DNA from: Mucilaginibacter sp.
GTDB taxonomy: Bacteria > Bacteroidota > Bacteroidia > Sphingobacteriales > Sphingobacteriaceae
DNA: 64,000 nt
Direction of reading: 5' to 3'
Assembly: GCF_028287845.1 (NCBI RefSeq)
Contig: NZ_JAQBOW010000162.1
Coordinates: 1 to 64,000, forward strand
The translations under genes and the position numbers were made by a program. Numbering within the stretch: position 1 is the stretch's first letter; each line of letters begins with the position of its first letter. The notes under the pieces are model-generated. The model did not search any database. It was not told the origin of the DNA and saw only the letters and a program-made list of their open reading frames with translations. Shown here one piece after another: positions 1 through 7,810 of this stretch.

Positions 1-732
1 CAGGAAATCCTGAGTATTCAAACAGCCAAATTAAACGAACTTAACTTATTAAAAGACAGGCTAATTGGTGTGCTGGCCCATGTTTTAAGGGCGCCTATTA
101 GTACCCTGAGAGGTTTATTTAATTTAATGACCGATGATGCTATTACACGCGAAGAATTTATTGAAATGACCCCAAGGGTATTTAACACCCTTGAGCATAC
201 CTCTGACTTTTTAGATACCTTATTATTTTGGATAAACAGCCAGGTTGACCGCACAGAAAACACCATTAAGAGTTTTTATATTGATGATTTAATTACCCGC
301 GAACTTGTACATATGGAGGATAAGCTAAAGCAGAAAAACATTAGTGTACACGTTAAAATGGCAACCGATGCTATTGCATTCGCTGATCCGAATGCTACAA
401 GGATAGTAATTCATAATTTTTTAACCAATGCCATTAAGTTTTCAAACCGCAACGATATTATCGAAGCAACATCATACGTACAGGATGCTGAAGTTATATT
501 TTGCTTAAAAGACAACGGGGTTGGAATGAGTGACGAGTTTTTAAATACGCTGTTTAAAAGCCAGGTTAACAGCTCGAATGGTACCGAAAACGAAAGCGGT
601 ACCGGTATGGGTCTTTTATTTTGCAAGGACCTAATTGAGAAACATAATGGTAAAATTTGGGCAAAAAGCAGTTTGGGGGTGGGTACAGAACTATGTTTTA
701 GCTTACCGGTGGGGGATGAAGGGGCGGTTTGA
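1..732 (+). CDS. Sensor histidine kinase, C-terminal part (5' end outside window)
   Basis: The frame is open from base 1, so only the last 243 codons are seen. A short coiled segment leads into a dimerisation/phosphoacceptor helix, LAHVLRAPISTLRGL, whose candidate phospho-histidine codon is at 79-81. The ATPase domain follows with an N box (NFLTNAIKFSN), a G1 box (DNGVGMS) and a G2 box (GTGMGLLF). This is the standard core of a two-component kinase that autophosphorylates a histidine and passes the phosphate to a response regulator. The sensory part and the partner lie upstream, so the signal is unknown. The GTG at 70 is an internal Val codon, not the start. Confidence 0.9.
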   Translation, partial: QEILSIQTAKLNELNLLKDRLIGVLAHVLRAPISTLRGLFNLMTDDAITREEFIEMTPRVFNTLEHTSDFLDTLLFWINSQVDRTENTIKSFYIDDLITRELVHMEDKLKQKNISVHVKMATDAIAFADPNATRIVIHNFLTNAIKFSNRNDIIEATSYVQDAEVIFCLKDNGVGMSDEFLNTLFKSQVNSSNGTENESGTGMGLLFCKDLIEKHNGKIWAKSSLGVGTELCFSLPVGDEGAV

Positions 733-750
733 TGCTCGTAAGGTGCAAAC

Positions 751-2067
751 CTAATTCACCATTCTCCCATCCAGATCAACAACCCTTGCAAACGGGTTAA
801 GAAACTGGTTGGCCAGTATAGCAAACTCGCGGCGGGTAATGGGCCGGTTCATATCAAAATCCGAAGCGAACTTATACTTTGTTTTCCACTCCTTTTGTAT
901 AGTGGTTTGAAATGCCTGAGGTTCGGTAAGTGTTATCTCGCCGATAAAAGATAACAGGTTGCCCACGGTAAACTGTTCGCCCGGTTTATTCTTGTTGAAC
1001 CATATAAACGCGCGGCTGTATATTTCTGTTAAAACAGGTTTTATTTCTGTGGTATTAACTATAGCATTTGGCAAAAAAACAAATTGCAAAGTATTGCCAT
1101 TTGTTTGTTGTGTGCCTTTAAGCAATCCTGTTGCGCTTATTTGCTGTATGGCCCTAAAATAACGGTCGGTTGGGTTAATATCTTCAAAAGGCAAAATGTA
1201 ACCTTTAAAGTCTAATAACTCGCCTTGTATCAGCCTTACTTTTAAATTTTTCTGGGTGGTTTTAAAAAACGCGCAAAAGGCCGCCATTGTTCCCACACCT
1301 TGTCCTGTTGCCATTTGCAGGGGTAAATTTTGCAGGCCCGGCGCAACCCCCAGGGCTTTATCAGCAATAAATAAATTATCAGCATCTTGCGCTACCAGCG
1401 CTTTAACCGGAATATAATATGCCGGAGGTAGCGGGTATTCCGCTTTAGACAACTCATCGTCTTTTTTTAAACAATCGCCCGAAACAATAGCAGTGCGGTA
1501 TAAATTATCGTTGTATGCCGTTGCTGCCGGCAATTTAGCGCCTGCAGTAGTAACCACCTCGCCCGTTTCGGTAGCGTCAATTATTACTTTTGCTTTAATA
1601 TAATCTGTTTTGCCATTTACGGTTATACTAACAATCCAGCCTGTTCCGTCTTTTTTAATAGCGGTATAAGGCGTATTTAGTTTTATGGCGAGATTTTTTG
1701 TAGTGTCGGCTGTTTTTTTCAGGATGGCCGCACCTGTATAAGGTTCGAATTTTAACGGCGCGTTGTAGGTGGTATCATACCCGGGAGTTTTTTTATAGAA
1801 GTCTTGTACATCTTTTCTAAACTGCCCCCAAATTCCGGATGGTAAATTACTACCTGTTGTTATAACCTCCATTTTTTGCGACTGCATGCTTTCCAGCCAA
1901 CCACCTTTAACCAATAATATTGTTTTTATTTTACTGTGAGCGCATTGCATAGCCGCAGCTACCGCCCCGGGGCCGCTGCCAATAACCAGCACATCTGTTT
2001 TAATAGTTTCGGCGTAGGTGAAATAATAATTAAAAAATAGAATTAACAGGAATAATTTTTTCGCCAT
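751..2067 (-). CDS. Secreted FAD-dependent oxidoreductase
   Basis: This 438-residue protein has a signal peptide (about residues 1-19, ending TYA) followed by a dinucleotide-binding motif, VLVIGSGPGAVAAA, near residue 26. The segment VIIDATETGEVVTTAGA resembles the second FAD-contact motif of the FAD_oxidored (PF12831-type) family. These are flavoproteins of poorly defined substrate, often exported in Bacteroidota. The last 35 residues (MNRPITRREFAILANQF) resemble one S-layer-homology repeat, which may serve substrate or surface binding. It is convergent with the kinase on its left and has no co-directional neighbour, so it is probably a single-gene unit. The fold is confident, the reaction unknown. 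Confidence 0.8.
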   Translation of the reverse strand: MAKKLFLLILFFNYYFTYAETIKTDVLVIGSGPGAVAAAMQCAHSKIKTILLVKGGWLESMQSQKMEVITTGSNLPSGIWGQFRKDVQDFYKKTPGYDTTYNAPLKFEPYTGAAILKKTADTTKNLAIKLNTPYTAIKKDGTGWIVSITVNGKTDYIKAKVIIDATETGEVVTTAGAKLPAATAYNDNLYRTAIVSGDCLKKDDELSKAEYPLPPAYYIPVKALVAQDADNLFIADKALGVAPGLQNLPLQMATGQGVGTMAAFCAFFKTTQKNLKVRLIQGELLDFKGYILPFEDINPTDRYFRAIQQISATGLLKGTQQTNGNTLQFVFLPNAIVNTTEIKPVLTEIYSRAFIWFNKNKPGEQFTVGNLLSFIGEITLTEPQAFQTTIQKEWKTKYKFASDFDMNRPITRREFAILANQFLNPFARVVDLDGRMVN

Positions 2068-2411
2068 TTGCTAAATAAACACATATCAAAACGCTAAATT
2101 AGTGCAAACCTTTTACTCGTGATAAAAAATTCTGGACGAAAGTATTTAAACCTATGCGCCACTTTCGTATTTAGCTTTGTTTTGGTGCTTTTGTATGGCA
2201 CAAGGTAGAATTAAATCCCATAACTATTGGTATGGTGAGCGGGGGGCCAAAAAATTAAATAAAAGTGGTTTGCCAAGCCAGCATTACTTTTATTGGTCGG
2301 TTTTTTGGCGAGGGTAAAACTTTAGAGACTGCAAAAATTTACCAGGATGCGACAGATTTTAATAAAAAAACATCCTACTTTGATATCTTTTAATCAAACA
2401 TCAAACACTAT
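2068..2411. other. 344-bp intergenic region with a possible gene remnant
   Basis: No convincing gene is present. An 8-bp inverted repeat (ACGAAAGT and ACTTTCGT, about 2136-2168) could form a hairpin. On the plus strand, about 2275-2393, a short open stretch reading GRFFGEGKTLETAKIYQDA and ending at a stop looks protein-like but has no start. A 40-codon ORF beginning MAQGRIKSHNYWYGERG overlaps it in another frame. This could be the decayed 3' end of a gene that I do not recognise. Confidence 0.3.
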
Positions 2412-2945
2412 ATGAGCACAACATCAGACGAACAATTAAAATACCCTATCGGCAAATTTACGCCACCCGTATCATACACCAACGAGGATATTCACGGATG
2501 GATAAATGATATAAAAGAGCTGCCGGGCAAACTGCGCCAGGTTATAATTACGCTGAATGAAACACAACTGGATACCCCCTACCGCCCCGGCGGCTGGACG
2601 CTGAGACAAGTAGTGCATCACCTGGCTGATAGCCACATGAACTCGTTAATACGTTTTAAATGGGCGCTAACCGAAGAGAAAACGGTAATAAAAGCCTATG
2701 AAGAAGCTGATTGGGCCCTGCTGGCCGACTATCGCCTGCCGGTTGAACCTTCGTTAAAAATGCTGGAAGGCATACACCAGCACATGGTAGCTTTATTTGA
2801 AAGCTTTAGCGAAGTGCAATGGGACCGCTATTTTGTGCACCCGGAAACAGGAGCCAACGTTACCTTAAAAAGAAATTTGAGTATATACGCGTGGCATGGC
2901 AAACACCATTTGGCGCATATAACGGAGACCATAAAGAGGTTTTAA
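2412..2945 (+). CDS. YfiT-type DinB-fold metal-dependent protein (putative thiol transferase)
   Basis: At 177 residues this matches the YfiT/BstA branch of the DinB superfamily. The opening PIGKFTPP and the block RPGGWTLRQVVHHLADSHMN are typical. The three metal-binding histidines expected in this family are seen at VVHH (about residue 67) and in HGKHHLAHI (about 160-164). Family members are four-helix-bundle proteins binding Ni or Zn; some transfer bacillithiol to electrophiles, others are annotated as hydrolases. Bacteroidota do make bacillithiol, so a detoxification role is plausible but inferred. It starts at an ATG and appears monocistronic. Confidence 0.85.
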   Translation: MSTTSDEQLKYPIGKFTPPVSYTNEDIHGWINDIKELPGKLRQVIITLNETQLDTPYRPGGWTLRQVVHHLADSHMNSLIRFKWALTEEKTVIKAYEEADWALLADYRLPVEPSLKMLEGIHQHMVALFESFSEVQWDRYFVHPETGANVTLKRNLSIYAWHGKHHLAHITETIKRF

Positions 2946-3004
2946 TAAACAGGTATTGTTTAAATAAAAATAATAGCTTTGATTTATAAACCTAAGTCAA
3001 ACCT

Positions 3005-3565
3005 ATGACACCACGTTCTTTTTGGACCATCCTGATAAAGTTATTGGGTATCTATATTATTTTACAATCGTTAATTGCCATACCTCATTTTTTAGGCAAT
3101 TTATATATTTTCACTACCCAGGCTAATATGTTGGGTAGTGAAAATATTTTATTTATTGAAGTTGCTTATTCTATAACAGTAGCTATTGTATACCTAACTA
3201 TTCTTGGTTTATGCATTTTCAAAACCGATTGGTTAATTGATAAACTGCAATTAGACAAAGGCTATACCGATGAGCGCTTTGAGTTTAATATCCATCGCTC
3301 AACCATATTAAAAATAGTTGTAATGGTAATTGGCGGGTTATTGATAGCTGATAGCTTCCCTTTATTTTGCCAGCAGCTATTAGCCTATTTTCAGCAATCT
3401 AACACACTTGTATATAAGAAGTTTACAGATAGCCCCGTATCAAAGTACATAGTATTCTATTTGCTAAAAACGTTTATCGGGTTCTTTATGCTAACCTGTA
3501 GCCGAATGATAGTAAATTATATAGAGTTGAAAAGGAAAAAAGCTGATCTTGAAACAGCAGTATAA
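3005..3565 (+). CDS. Integral membrane protein of unknown function
   Basis: This is a 186-residue protein with about four hydrophobic helices (residues 9-30, 50-70, 98-118 and 143-165). The region between helices 2 and 3 (FKTDWLIDKLQLDKGYTDERF) is polar and probably cytoplasmic. There are no catalytic motifs I recognise. The 3' end stops three bases before the end of the convergent reductase gene. It follows the YfiT-like gene by 59 bp and could share its transcript. Confidence 0.65.
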   Translation: MTPRSFWTILIKLLGIYIILQSLIAIPHFLGNLYIFTTQANMLGSENILFIEVAYSITVAIVYLTILGLCIFKTDWLIDKLQLDKGYTDERFEFNIHRSTILKIVVMVIGGLLIADSFPLFCQQLLAYFQQSNTLVYKKFTDSPVSKYIVFYLLKTFIGFFMLTCSRMIVNYIELKRKKADLETAV

Positions 3566-3568
3566 AAT

Positions 3569-4582
3569 TTAAATAAACGTTATCACCACATCATCACTAA
3601 CCGGGTGGCCGGTGCAAGTAAGTACAAGGCCATGAGCAAGATCAGTATCGGTTAGCACATCGTTAACCGCCATTTCTATTTTACCACTGGTACAAGTAGC
3701 AGTACAGGCCGAACAAATACCTGCCCTGCAGCTATAAGGCAGCTTAATGTTGTTTTGCAAAGCGGCTTGTAAAATAGATTGATTTTCGCCAACAACCAAA
3801 TCATGCAGCTCATTATTAAACAGGATGCGGATATTTTTGGGCGGATAATTAACGGCGCTGCTGCTAACTGCAACCGTTTGCAGTACAAAGTTTTCTTTGC
3901 GTATCTGGCTGCTCTCTAACCCCATATATAAAAGCGTTAGCCGTACCATGCGCATATAGGTAAATGGCCCGCACAGGTAAAACTCCGCGTTAGCAAGGTT
4001 ATAATGTATATTTTGCTTTACCAGTTGCTCAACATTAATATTATTGAGCCGTTTACCCTCGCTGCTTAACAGGTAAATAATTTTTAACCTGTCGGGATGT
4101 TTAACCTGCAACTCTTCCAGTTCTGTTTTAAATAAAACAGAGGCATTATCCTGGCTGCTATAAATTAAGGTAACGCGGCTTTCGCCCGGGCGATTAAACA
4201 TATATTTTAATTGCGAAAATACCGGCACTATCCCGCTGCCTGCGGCAAACAGCAGTATATCTTTAGGCGTCTTAAAATTTTTAATGGTAAACCGGCCCGC
4301 GGGTTCAACGGCGGTTATAATATCGCCCTGCTTTATCTTTGTTAACAGGTAACGTGATATCTCGCCGTTGGCAATGCGCTTCACGGTTATGCTCAATAAC
4401 TTTTCATCAGGCGATGAGCTTAACGAGTACGACCTTCGGATCTCCCCTTCATGGTGCATAAATACCAGCGTAATAAATTGCCCGGCTGTATAGGTAATTT
4501 TTTTGCCCGATACCTCAGCAAAATAAAATGTAGCTGTATCTGCTGTTTCCCATTTTATAACTTCAATCCTTAACTCGAGCAT
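3569..4582 (-). CDS. Ferredoxin-NAD(P)H reductase with C-terminal 2Fe-2S domain
   Basis: The 337-residue chain has an FAD-binding barrel with the RSYSLSSSP motif (about 51-59), an NAD(P)-binding lobe (LFAAGSGIVPVFSQL, about 112) and a C-terminal plant-type ferredoxin domain. The cluster cysteines are in SCRAGICSAC and TCTGH (about 285-322). This is the layout of PaaE/HmpX-type reductases that feed electrons from NAD(P)H through FAD and an iron-sulfur cluster to an oxygenase or desaturase. No oxygenase is nearby, so the partner is unknown. Its start lies 4 bp after the dehydrogenase gene, indicating an operon of two redox enzymes. Confidence 0.88.
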   Translation of the reverse strand: MLELRIEVIKWETADTATFYFAEVSGKKITYTAGQFITLVFMHHEGEIRRSYSLSSSPDEKLLSITVKRIANGEISRYLLTKIKQGDIITAVEPAGRFTIKNFKTPKDILLFAAGSGIVPVFSQLKYMFNRPGESRVTLIYSSQDNASVLFKTELEELQVKHPDRLKIIYLLSSEGKRLNNINVEQLVKQNIHYNLANAEFYLCGPFTYMRMVRLTLLYMGLESSQIRKENFVLQTVAVSSSAVNYPPKNIRILFNNELHDLVVGENQSILQAALQNNIKLPYSCRAGICSACTATCTSGKIEMAVNDVLTDTDLAHGLVLTCTGHPVSDDVVITFI

Positions 4583-4586
4583 ACTA

Positions 4587-5582
4587 TCAGGCCCTCAATA
4601 CAATTTTACCAAATTGCAATGACTTGCCCATTTTTTCAACTGCATTTGCTGCATCTGCTAACGCGAATACTTCATCAATTACCGGAACTATTTGATGTTG
4701 TGTCATAAAATCAAGCATATTCTTAAAATCTGTAGATGTGCCCATCGTGGTACCCAACAATTGCAATTGCTTCCAGAATATTTTGCGGCCATTAATAGCG
4801 GGCACGTCGCCTGCGGTACCGCCAAAAAACACAATACGGGCACCAGGATTACACAGGTCGGGGAATTTAGCAAAGCCCTCGCCAAGCGCGCTGTCTATAA
4901 TCACATCAAACCCGCCGGCTAAATGCTTTAGCTCTTCGGCCCAATCCTGCGCTTTATAATTTACGCCTGCCAGAGCACCCAATTGTCGCGCCATTTCAAT
5001 CTTTTCGCCCTTGCCCGACGTTACAAAAACCCTGCAACCTGCGGCAACCGCCCATTGTAGGGCAAAAGCACCCGTGCCGCTGCCTACCCCGCTTATTAGT
5101 ACGGTATCGCCTTTTTGGGCCTTACCTTTAATAAATAATGCACGATAAGCGGTTAAACCGGCCAGCGGTAACGCCGCTGCCTGTTCCCAGCTTAAATAAG
5201 TGGGTTTATTGTATAGGTATTCTGCACGGGTTTTAACATACTCTGCAAAGGTGCCATCATCCGGCAACCCCAATATTTTGAAATTTGTTGATTGAAATTC
5301 TTCATGTTCACCCCAATTATTAGAAGGGTTAATTATTACTTCTTTATTCAACCAAGTTGATTCAACGCCCTCGCCTATTTCGGTAACAACACCGGCACCA
5401 TCTGACCCTAATATGGCCGGATATTTTAACCCCGCGTATTTGCCTATGGTTATCCAGTAATCGCGACGGTTTAATGCCGCGGCTTTTATTTTTATTAAAA
5501 CTTCGCCGGGGGCAAGGGTTGGGTTTTCAACCTCTTTCCATACTAATGGCTTATCGGGTGCTTCAAGGAGGTTGGCTTTCAT
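4587..5582 (-). CDS. Zinc-type alcohol dehydrogenase / quinone oxidoreductase family protein
   Basis: This is a 331-residue medium-chain dehydrogenase/reductase. It has the GroES-like N-terminal part (AALNRRDYWITIGKY, ILGSDGAGVVTEIGEGV) and a Rossmann nucleotide motif, VLISGVGSGTGAFALQWA, near residue 160. The structural-zinc cysteine cluster is absent, which points to the NADPH-dependent quinone-oxidoreductase branch. It is the first gene of a two-gene operon with the 2Fe-2S reductase. The substrate cannot be inferred. Confidence 0.85.
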   Translation of the reverse strand: MKANLLEAPDKPLVWKEVENPTLAPGEVLIKIKAAALNRRDYWITIGKYAGLKYPAILGSDGAGVVTEIGEGVESTWLNKEVIINPSNNWGEHEEFQSTNFKILGLPDDGTFAEYVKTRAEYLYNKPTYLSWEQAAALPLAGLTAYRALFIKGKAQKGDTVLISGVGSGTGAFALQWAVAAGCRVFVTSGKGEKIEMARQLGALAGVNYKAQDWAEELKHLAGGFDVIIDSALGEGFAKFPDLCNPGARIVFFGGTAGDVPAINGRKIFWKQLQLLGTTMGTSTDFKNMLDFMTQHQIVPVIDEVFALADAANAVEKMGKSLQFGKIVLRA

Positions 5583-5599
5583 AAAAAATTTAATAAAAC

Positions 5600-5630
5600 C
5601 GTCATTGCAAGCTATAGCGTGGTAATGACG
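5600..5630. repeat. Short palindromic intergenic repeat
   Basis: The outer arms CGTCATT and AATGACG are perfectly complementary around a 17-nt centre. The same outer words border the other palindromes of this window. It lies upstream of the dehydrogenase gene and could fold as a hairpin in either transcript. Confidence 0.6.
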
Positions 5631-5654
5631 CGGGGGTATGTTATCAAAACAAAA

Positions 5655-5682
5655 AAAGGCAGCATATGATTGCTGCCTTTTT
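5655..5682 (-). terminator. Intrinsic terminator after sod
   Basis: A 10-bp perfect stem (AAAGGCAGCA / TGCTGCCTTT) with a 6-nt loop is followed on the minus strand by a run of T. It sits 17 bp past the sod stop codon and could work in both directions. Confidence 0.85.
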
Positions 5683-5698
5683 AAATTAGTTTATCTGC

Positions 5699-6307
5699 TT
5701 ATATTGCTTTTGCATATAACTCAGCAACGTGGTTCCAGTTAATCACGTTCCATACAGCCGCCAAATAATCAGGGCGACGGTTTTGATATTTTAAGTAATA
5801 AGCATGCTCCCAAACATCAATACCTAAAATTGGTGTGCCTTTTACTTCGGCAATATCCATTAAAGGATTGTCTTGATTTGGGGTTGATGTTATGGCAAGT
5901 TTCTTATCGGCAGTAACAATTAACCATGCCCAGCCAGATCCAAAACGGGTAGCACCCGCGTCAGATACTTTAGTTTTAAATTCGGCGAACGAACCGAAAG
6001 TGCTTTTTATAGCATCGGCCAAAGCGCCTGTTGGCTCACCGCCTCCGCTTGGAGAAAGCAACGTCCAAAACATGGTGTGGTTATAATGGCCACCACCGTT
6101 ATTACGTACAGCCGCCGGAAATTTAGAAATGTTTTTAATGATATCATCAATGCTGTGATCAGCCTCAGGTTTACCTTCCAGCGCTTTGTTTAGGTTAGTA
6201 ACATAAGCCTGGTGGTGCTTACCGTGGTGAATTTCCATGGTTAGCTTATCAATGTGCGGTTCTAATGCATCAGTAGCATAAGATAACGCCGGTAGTGTAA
6301 ATGCCAT
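5699..6307 (-). CDS. sod: Superoxide dismutase, Fe/Mn type
   Basis: This 202-residue protein is a full-length Fe/Mn superoxide dismutase, converting superoxide to peroxide and oxygen. Metal ligands are visible as the His in [11 protein letters not shown] (about 27), the His in [10 protein letters not shown] (about 78), and Asp and His in [18 protein letters not shown] (about 164-168). There is no signal peptide, so the enzyme is cytoplasmic. Fe, Mn or cambialistic use cannot be told from these motifs alone. A TAnnTTTG element lies 35 bp upstream, so the gene is probably transcribed alone. Confidence 0.95.
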   Translation of the reverse strand: MAFTLPALSYATDALEPHIDKLTMEIHHGKHHQAYVTNLNKALEGKPEADHSIDDIIKNISKFPAAVRNNGGGHYNHTMFWTLLSPSGGGEPTGALADAIKSTFGSFAEFKTKVSDAGATRFGSGWAWLIVTADKKLAITSTPNQDNPLMDIAEVKGTPILGIDVWEHAYYLKYQNRRPDYLAAVWNVINWNHVAELYAKAI

Positions 6308-6342
6308 AATTTTATATTTTAAAAGTTTAAAAGATTGTGCAA

Positions 6343-6350
6343 CAAATATA
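6343..6350 (-). promoter_or_regulatory. Putative -7 element of the sod promoter
   Basis: On the minus strand this reads TATATTTG, an exact match to the Bacteroidota -7 consensus TAnnTTTG, 35 bp before the sod start codon. No clear -33 TTG lies at the ideal distance. Confidence 0.5.
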
Positions 6351-6397
6351 ATGCGTGAATATCATTTTTGTTCTAAATGAATGTCAATTTATTATCA

Positions 6398-6478
6398 GAC
6401 TATGGTCGATGGTCGATAGTCCATGGTTTACTTACCTATTAATAAATATGGTCCATTGACTATGGTCTATGGACCAAT
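6398..6478. repeat. Heptad-phased repeat arrays (GTCnATG type)
   Basis: Two runs of 7-bp units are present: GACTATG, GTCGATG, GTCGATA, GTCCATG at 6398-6425, and GTCCATT, GACTATG, GTCTATG, GACCAAT at 6451-6478. The second run ends exactly inside the stop codon of tadA. The words are degenerate but keep a strict 7-bp register. Confidence 0.8.
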
Positions 6479-6945
6479 CATCGTTTACTTTTAAAAAAAT
6501 TCCTCACCAGTTCCGCACATTCATTTTCGCGTATACCACCGGTTATAATTGTTTTAGGATGGGTTATTTTTTGATTAAGGCGGCCAAAACCCAGCCGGGT
6601 ATCGTAGGCGCCAAAAACTATTTTCCCTACCTGGAACCAGTAGGATGCACCTGCACACATTACGCAGGGTTCCAGGGTTACATATAGTGTACAATCTTTT
6701 AAATACTTACCACCCATAAAGTTGGCAGCCGCGGTTAGCGCCTGCATTTCTGCATGGGCAGATACATCATTAAGCCGCTCGGTTAAATTATGGCCGCGGC
6801 CAATAATTTTTCCCTGGCAGGTAACAATTGCGCCAATGGGGATTTCATCTTCGGCCAAAGCAAGCTTTGCTTCCTTTATCGCCTCGTTCATAAAAAAATC
6901 ATCAGGCGATAAAGCGGGTTCATCGCCAAAAGTAACATATCTCAT
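6478..6945 (-). CDS. tadA: tRNA adenosine deaminase / nucleoside deaminase
   Basis: This 155-residue zinc deaminase has the catalytic HAE motif (VSAHAEMQAL, about residue 66) and the PCVMC zinc-cysteine motif (about 93-97). Length and sequence fit TadA, which deaminates adenosine 34 of tRNA-Arg to inosine; a guanine-deaminase-like role is the main alternative. The start codon overlaps the csaA stop codon by one base (TAATG), so the two genes are translationally coupled. Both act on or bind tRNA-like substrates. Confidence 0.85.
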   Translation of the reverse strand: MRYVTFGDEPALSPDDFFMNEAIKEAKLALAEDEIPIGAIVTCQGKIIGRGHNLTERLNDVSAHAEMQALTAAANFMGGKYLKDCTLYVTLEPCVMCAGASYWFQVGKIVFGAYDTRLGFGRLNQKITHPKTIITGGIRENECAELVRNFFKSKR

Positions 6946-7292
6946 TATATCAATTTACTGCCGTTGGGCACTTGTTTATCAATCGCGGTTAATACAATAT
7001 CGCCATTTTCATCGGCAAAACCGGTAACTAAAAACTCCGACATGAAATTTGCTATCTGCTTTTTCGGGAAATTTATTACACCCACAATTTGTTTGCCGAT
7101 AAGTTCTTCCTTAGTATAATGCTTTGTGATCTGCGCGCTCGACCATTTTATACCAAATTCACCAAAATCAACCCTAACCTTATAAGCCGGCTTGCGTGCG
7201 CCGGGAAAATCTGCTGCTTCAAGGATAGTTCCCACACGCAGCTCTACTTTTTCAAAATCGTTCCAGGTTATGGTTTCCAAAGTGTTTTCCAT
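6945..7292 (-). CDS. csaA: tRNA-binding domain protein, CsaA type
   Basis: From the ATG at 7292 the product is 115 residues and is a single OB-fold EMAP/tRNA-binding domain (FEKVELRVGTILEA, VDFGEFGIKWSSAQI, VGVINFPKKQIANFMSE). CsaA is a dimeric protein with tRNA-binding and chaperone-like activity. The ATG at 7292 is preferred to an upstream TTG at 7304, because a minus-strand TACCTTTG match to the -7 consensus (7302-7309) overlaps that TTG. The leader would then be very short. It is the first gene of the csaA-tadA operon. Confidence 0.88.
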   Translation of the reverse strand: MENTLETITWNDFEKVELRVGTILEAADFPGARKPAYKVRVDFGEFGIKWSSAQITKHYTKEELIGKQIVGVINFPKKQIANFMSEFLVTGFADENGDIVLTAIDKQVPNGSKLI

Positions 7293-7360
7293 TGATTCAA
7301 ACAAAGGTAATTTATTTAAAATACAGGCTGCCTGATAATTTTTAAATCAAATGAAACAAA

Positions 7361-7389
7361 TTGATTCTTAGTGTCGTATAATAGGTTTG
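7361..7389 (+). promoter_or_regulatory. Bacteroidota-type promoter of the stand-alone receiver gene
   Basis: TTG at 7361-7363 and TAGGTTTG at 7382-7389 are separated by 18 bp, matching the -33/-7 consensus. The start codon follows 16 bp later. Confidence 0.6.
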
Positions 7390-7405
7390 TTACAATATTC
7401 TGAAG

Positions 7406-7810
7406 ATGCAAATTAAACCTAAGCCTTTACTTGTAGTGGCGGAAGCCGCAACTAGTATTAGTATTCCAGTTAAAAAAAACATCGTCCGTGTTACCAATAT
7501 AAGCCGAATTTTTCCGGCTATACATGAATTACAACCATGCGGTATTGTGCTTGATTATAATTATATGGGTAACGAGGTTGAAAAGATATTGCGCCGTATC
7601 CGGTCCAATCCGTTTTATAATAATTTAAAGATATATTGCTACAAAACCAGTTCGCACACCAAAGTAGATGGCTTGTTAAGGGCATTAGGTGTACAGGAAT
7701 TTATTTACGCTGAAGATAAGCAGCCGAAAGTAAGCGCTACTGTAAAAATTTTAAACAATATATTCGAAACTGTTTCTACTACTAAACTTGCTGAAGCAAG
7801 TTATAACTAA
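7406..7810 (+). CDS. Degenerate stand-alone receiver-like protein
   Basis: This 134-residue protein has the beta-alpha rhythm of a response-regulator receiver. Strand 3 carries an aspartate (GIVLDYNYM, about residue 50), and LKIYCYKTSS and VQEFIYAEDKQ sit where the conserved Thr and Lys strands fall. The acidic pair expected at the end of strand 1 is missing (LLVVAEAAT). There is no output domain. It may be a phosphorylation-independent protein-interaction module. It overlaps the 3' end of serS by 4 bp in the convergent sense and is not in an operon. Confidence 0.6.
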   Translation: MQIKPKPLLVVAEAATSISIPVKKNIVRVTNISRIFPAIHELQPCGIVLDYNYMGNEVEKILRRIRSNPFYNNLKIYCYKTSSHTKVDGLLRALGVQEFIYAEDKQPKVSATVKILNNIFETVSTTKLAEASYN

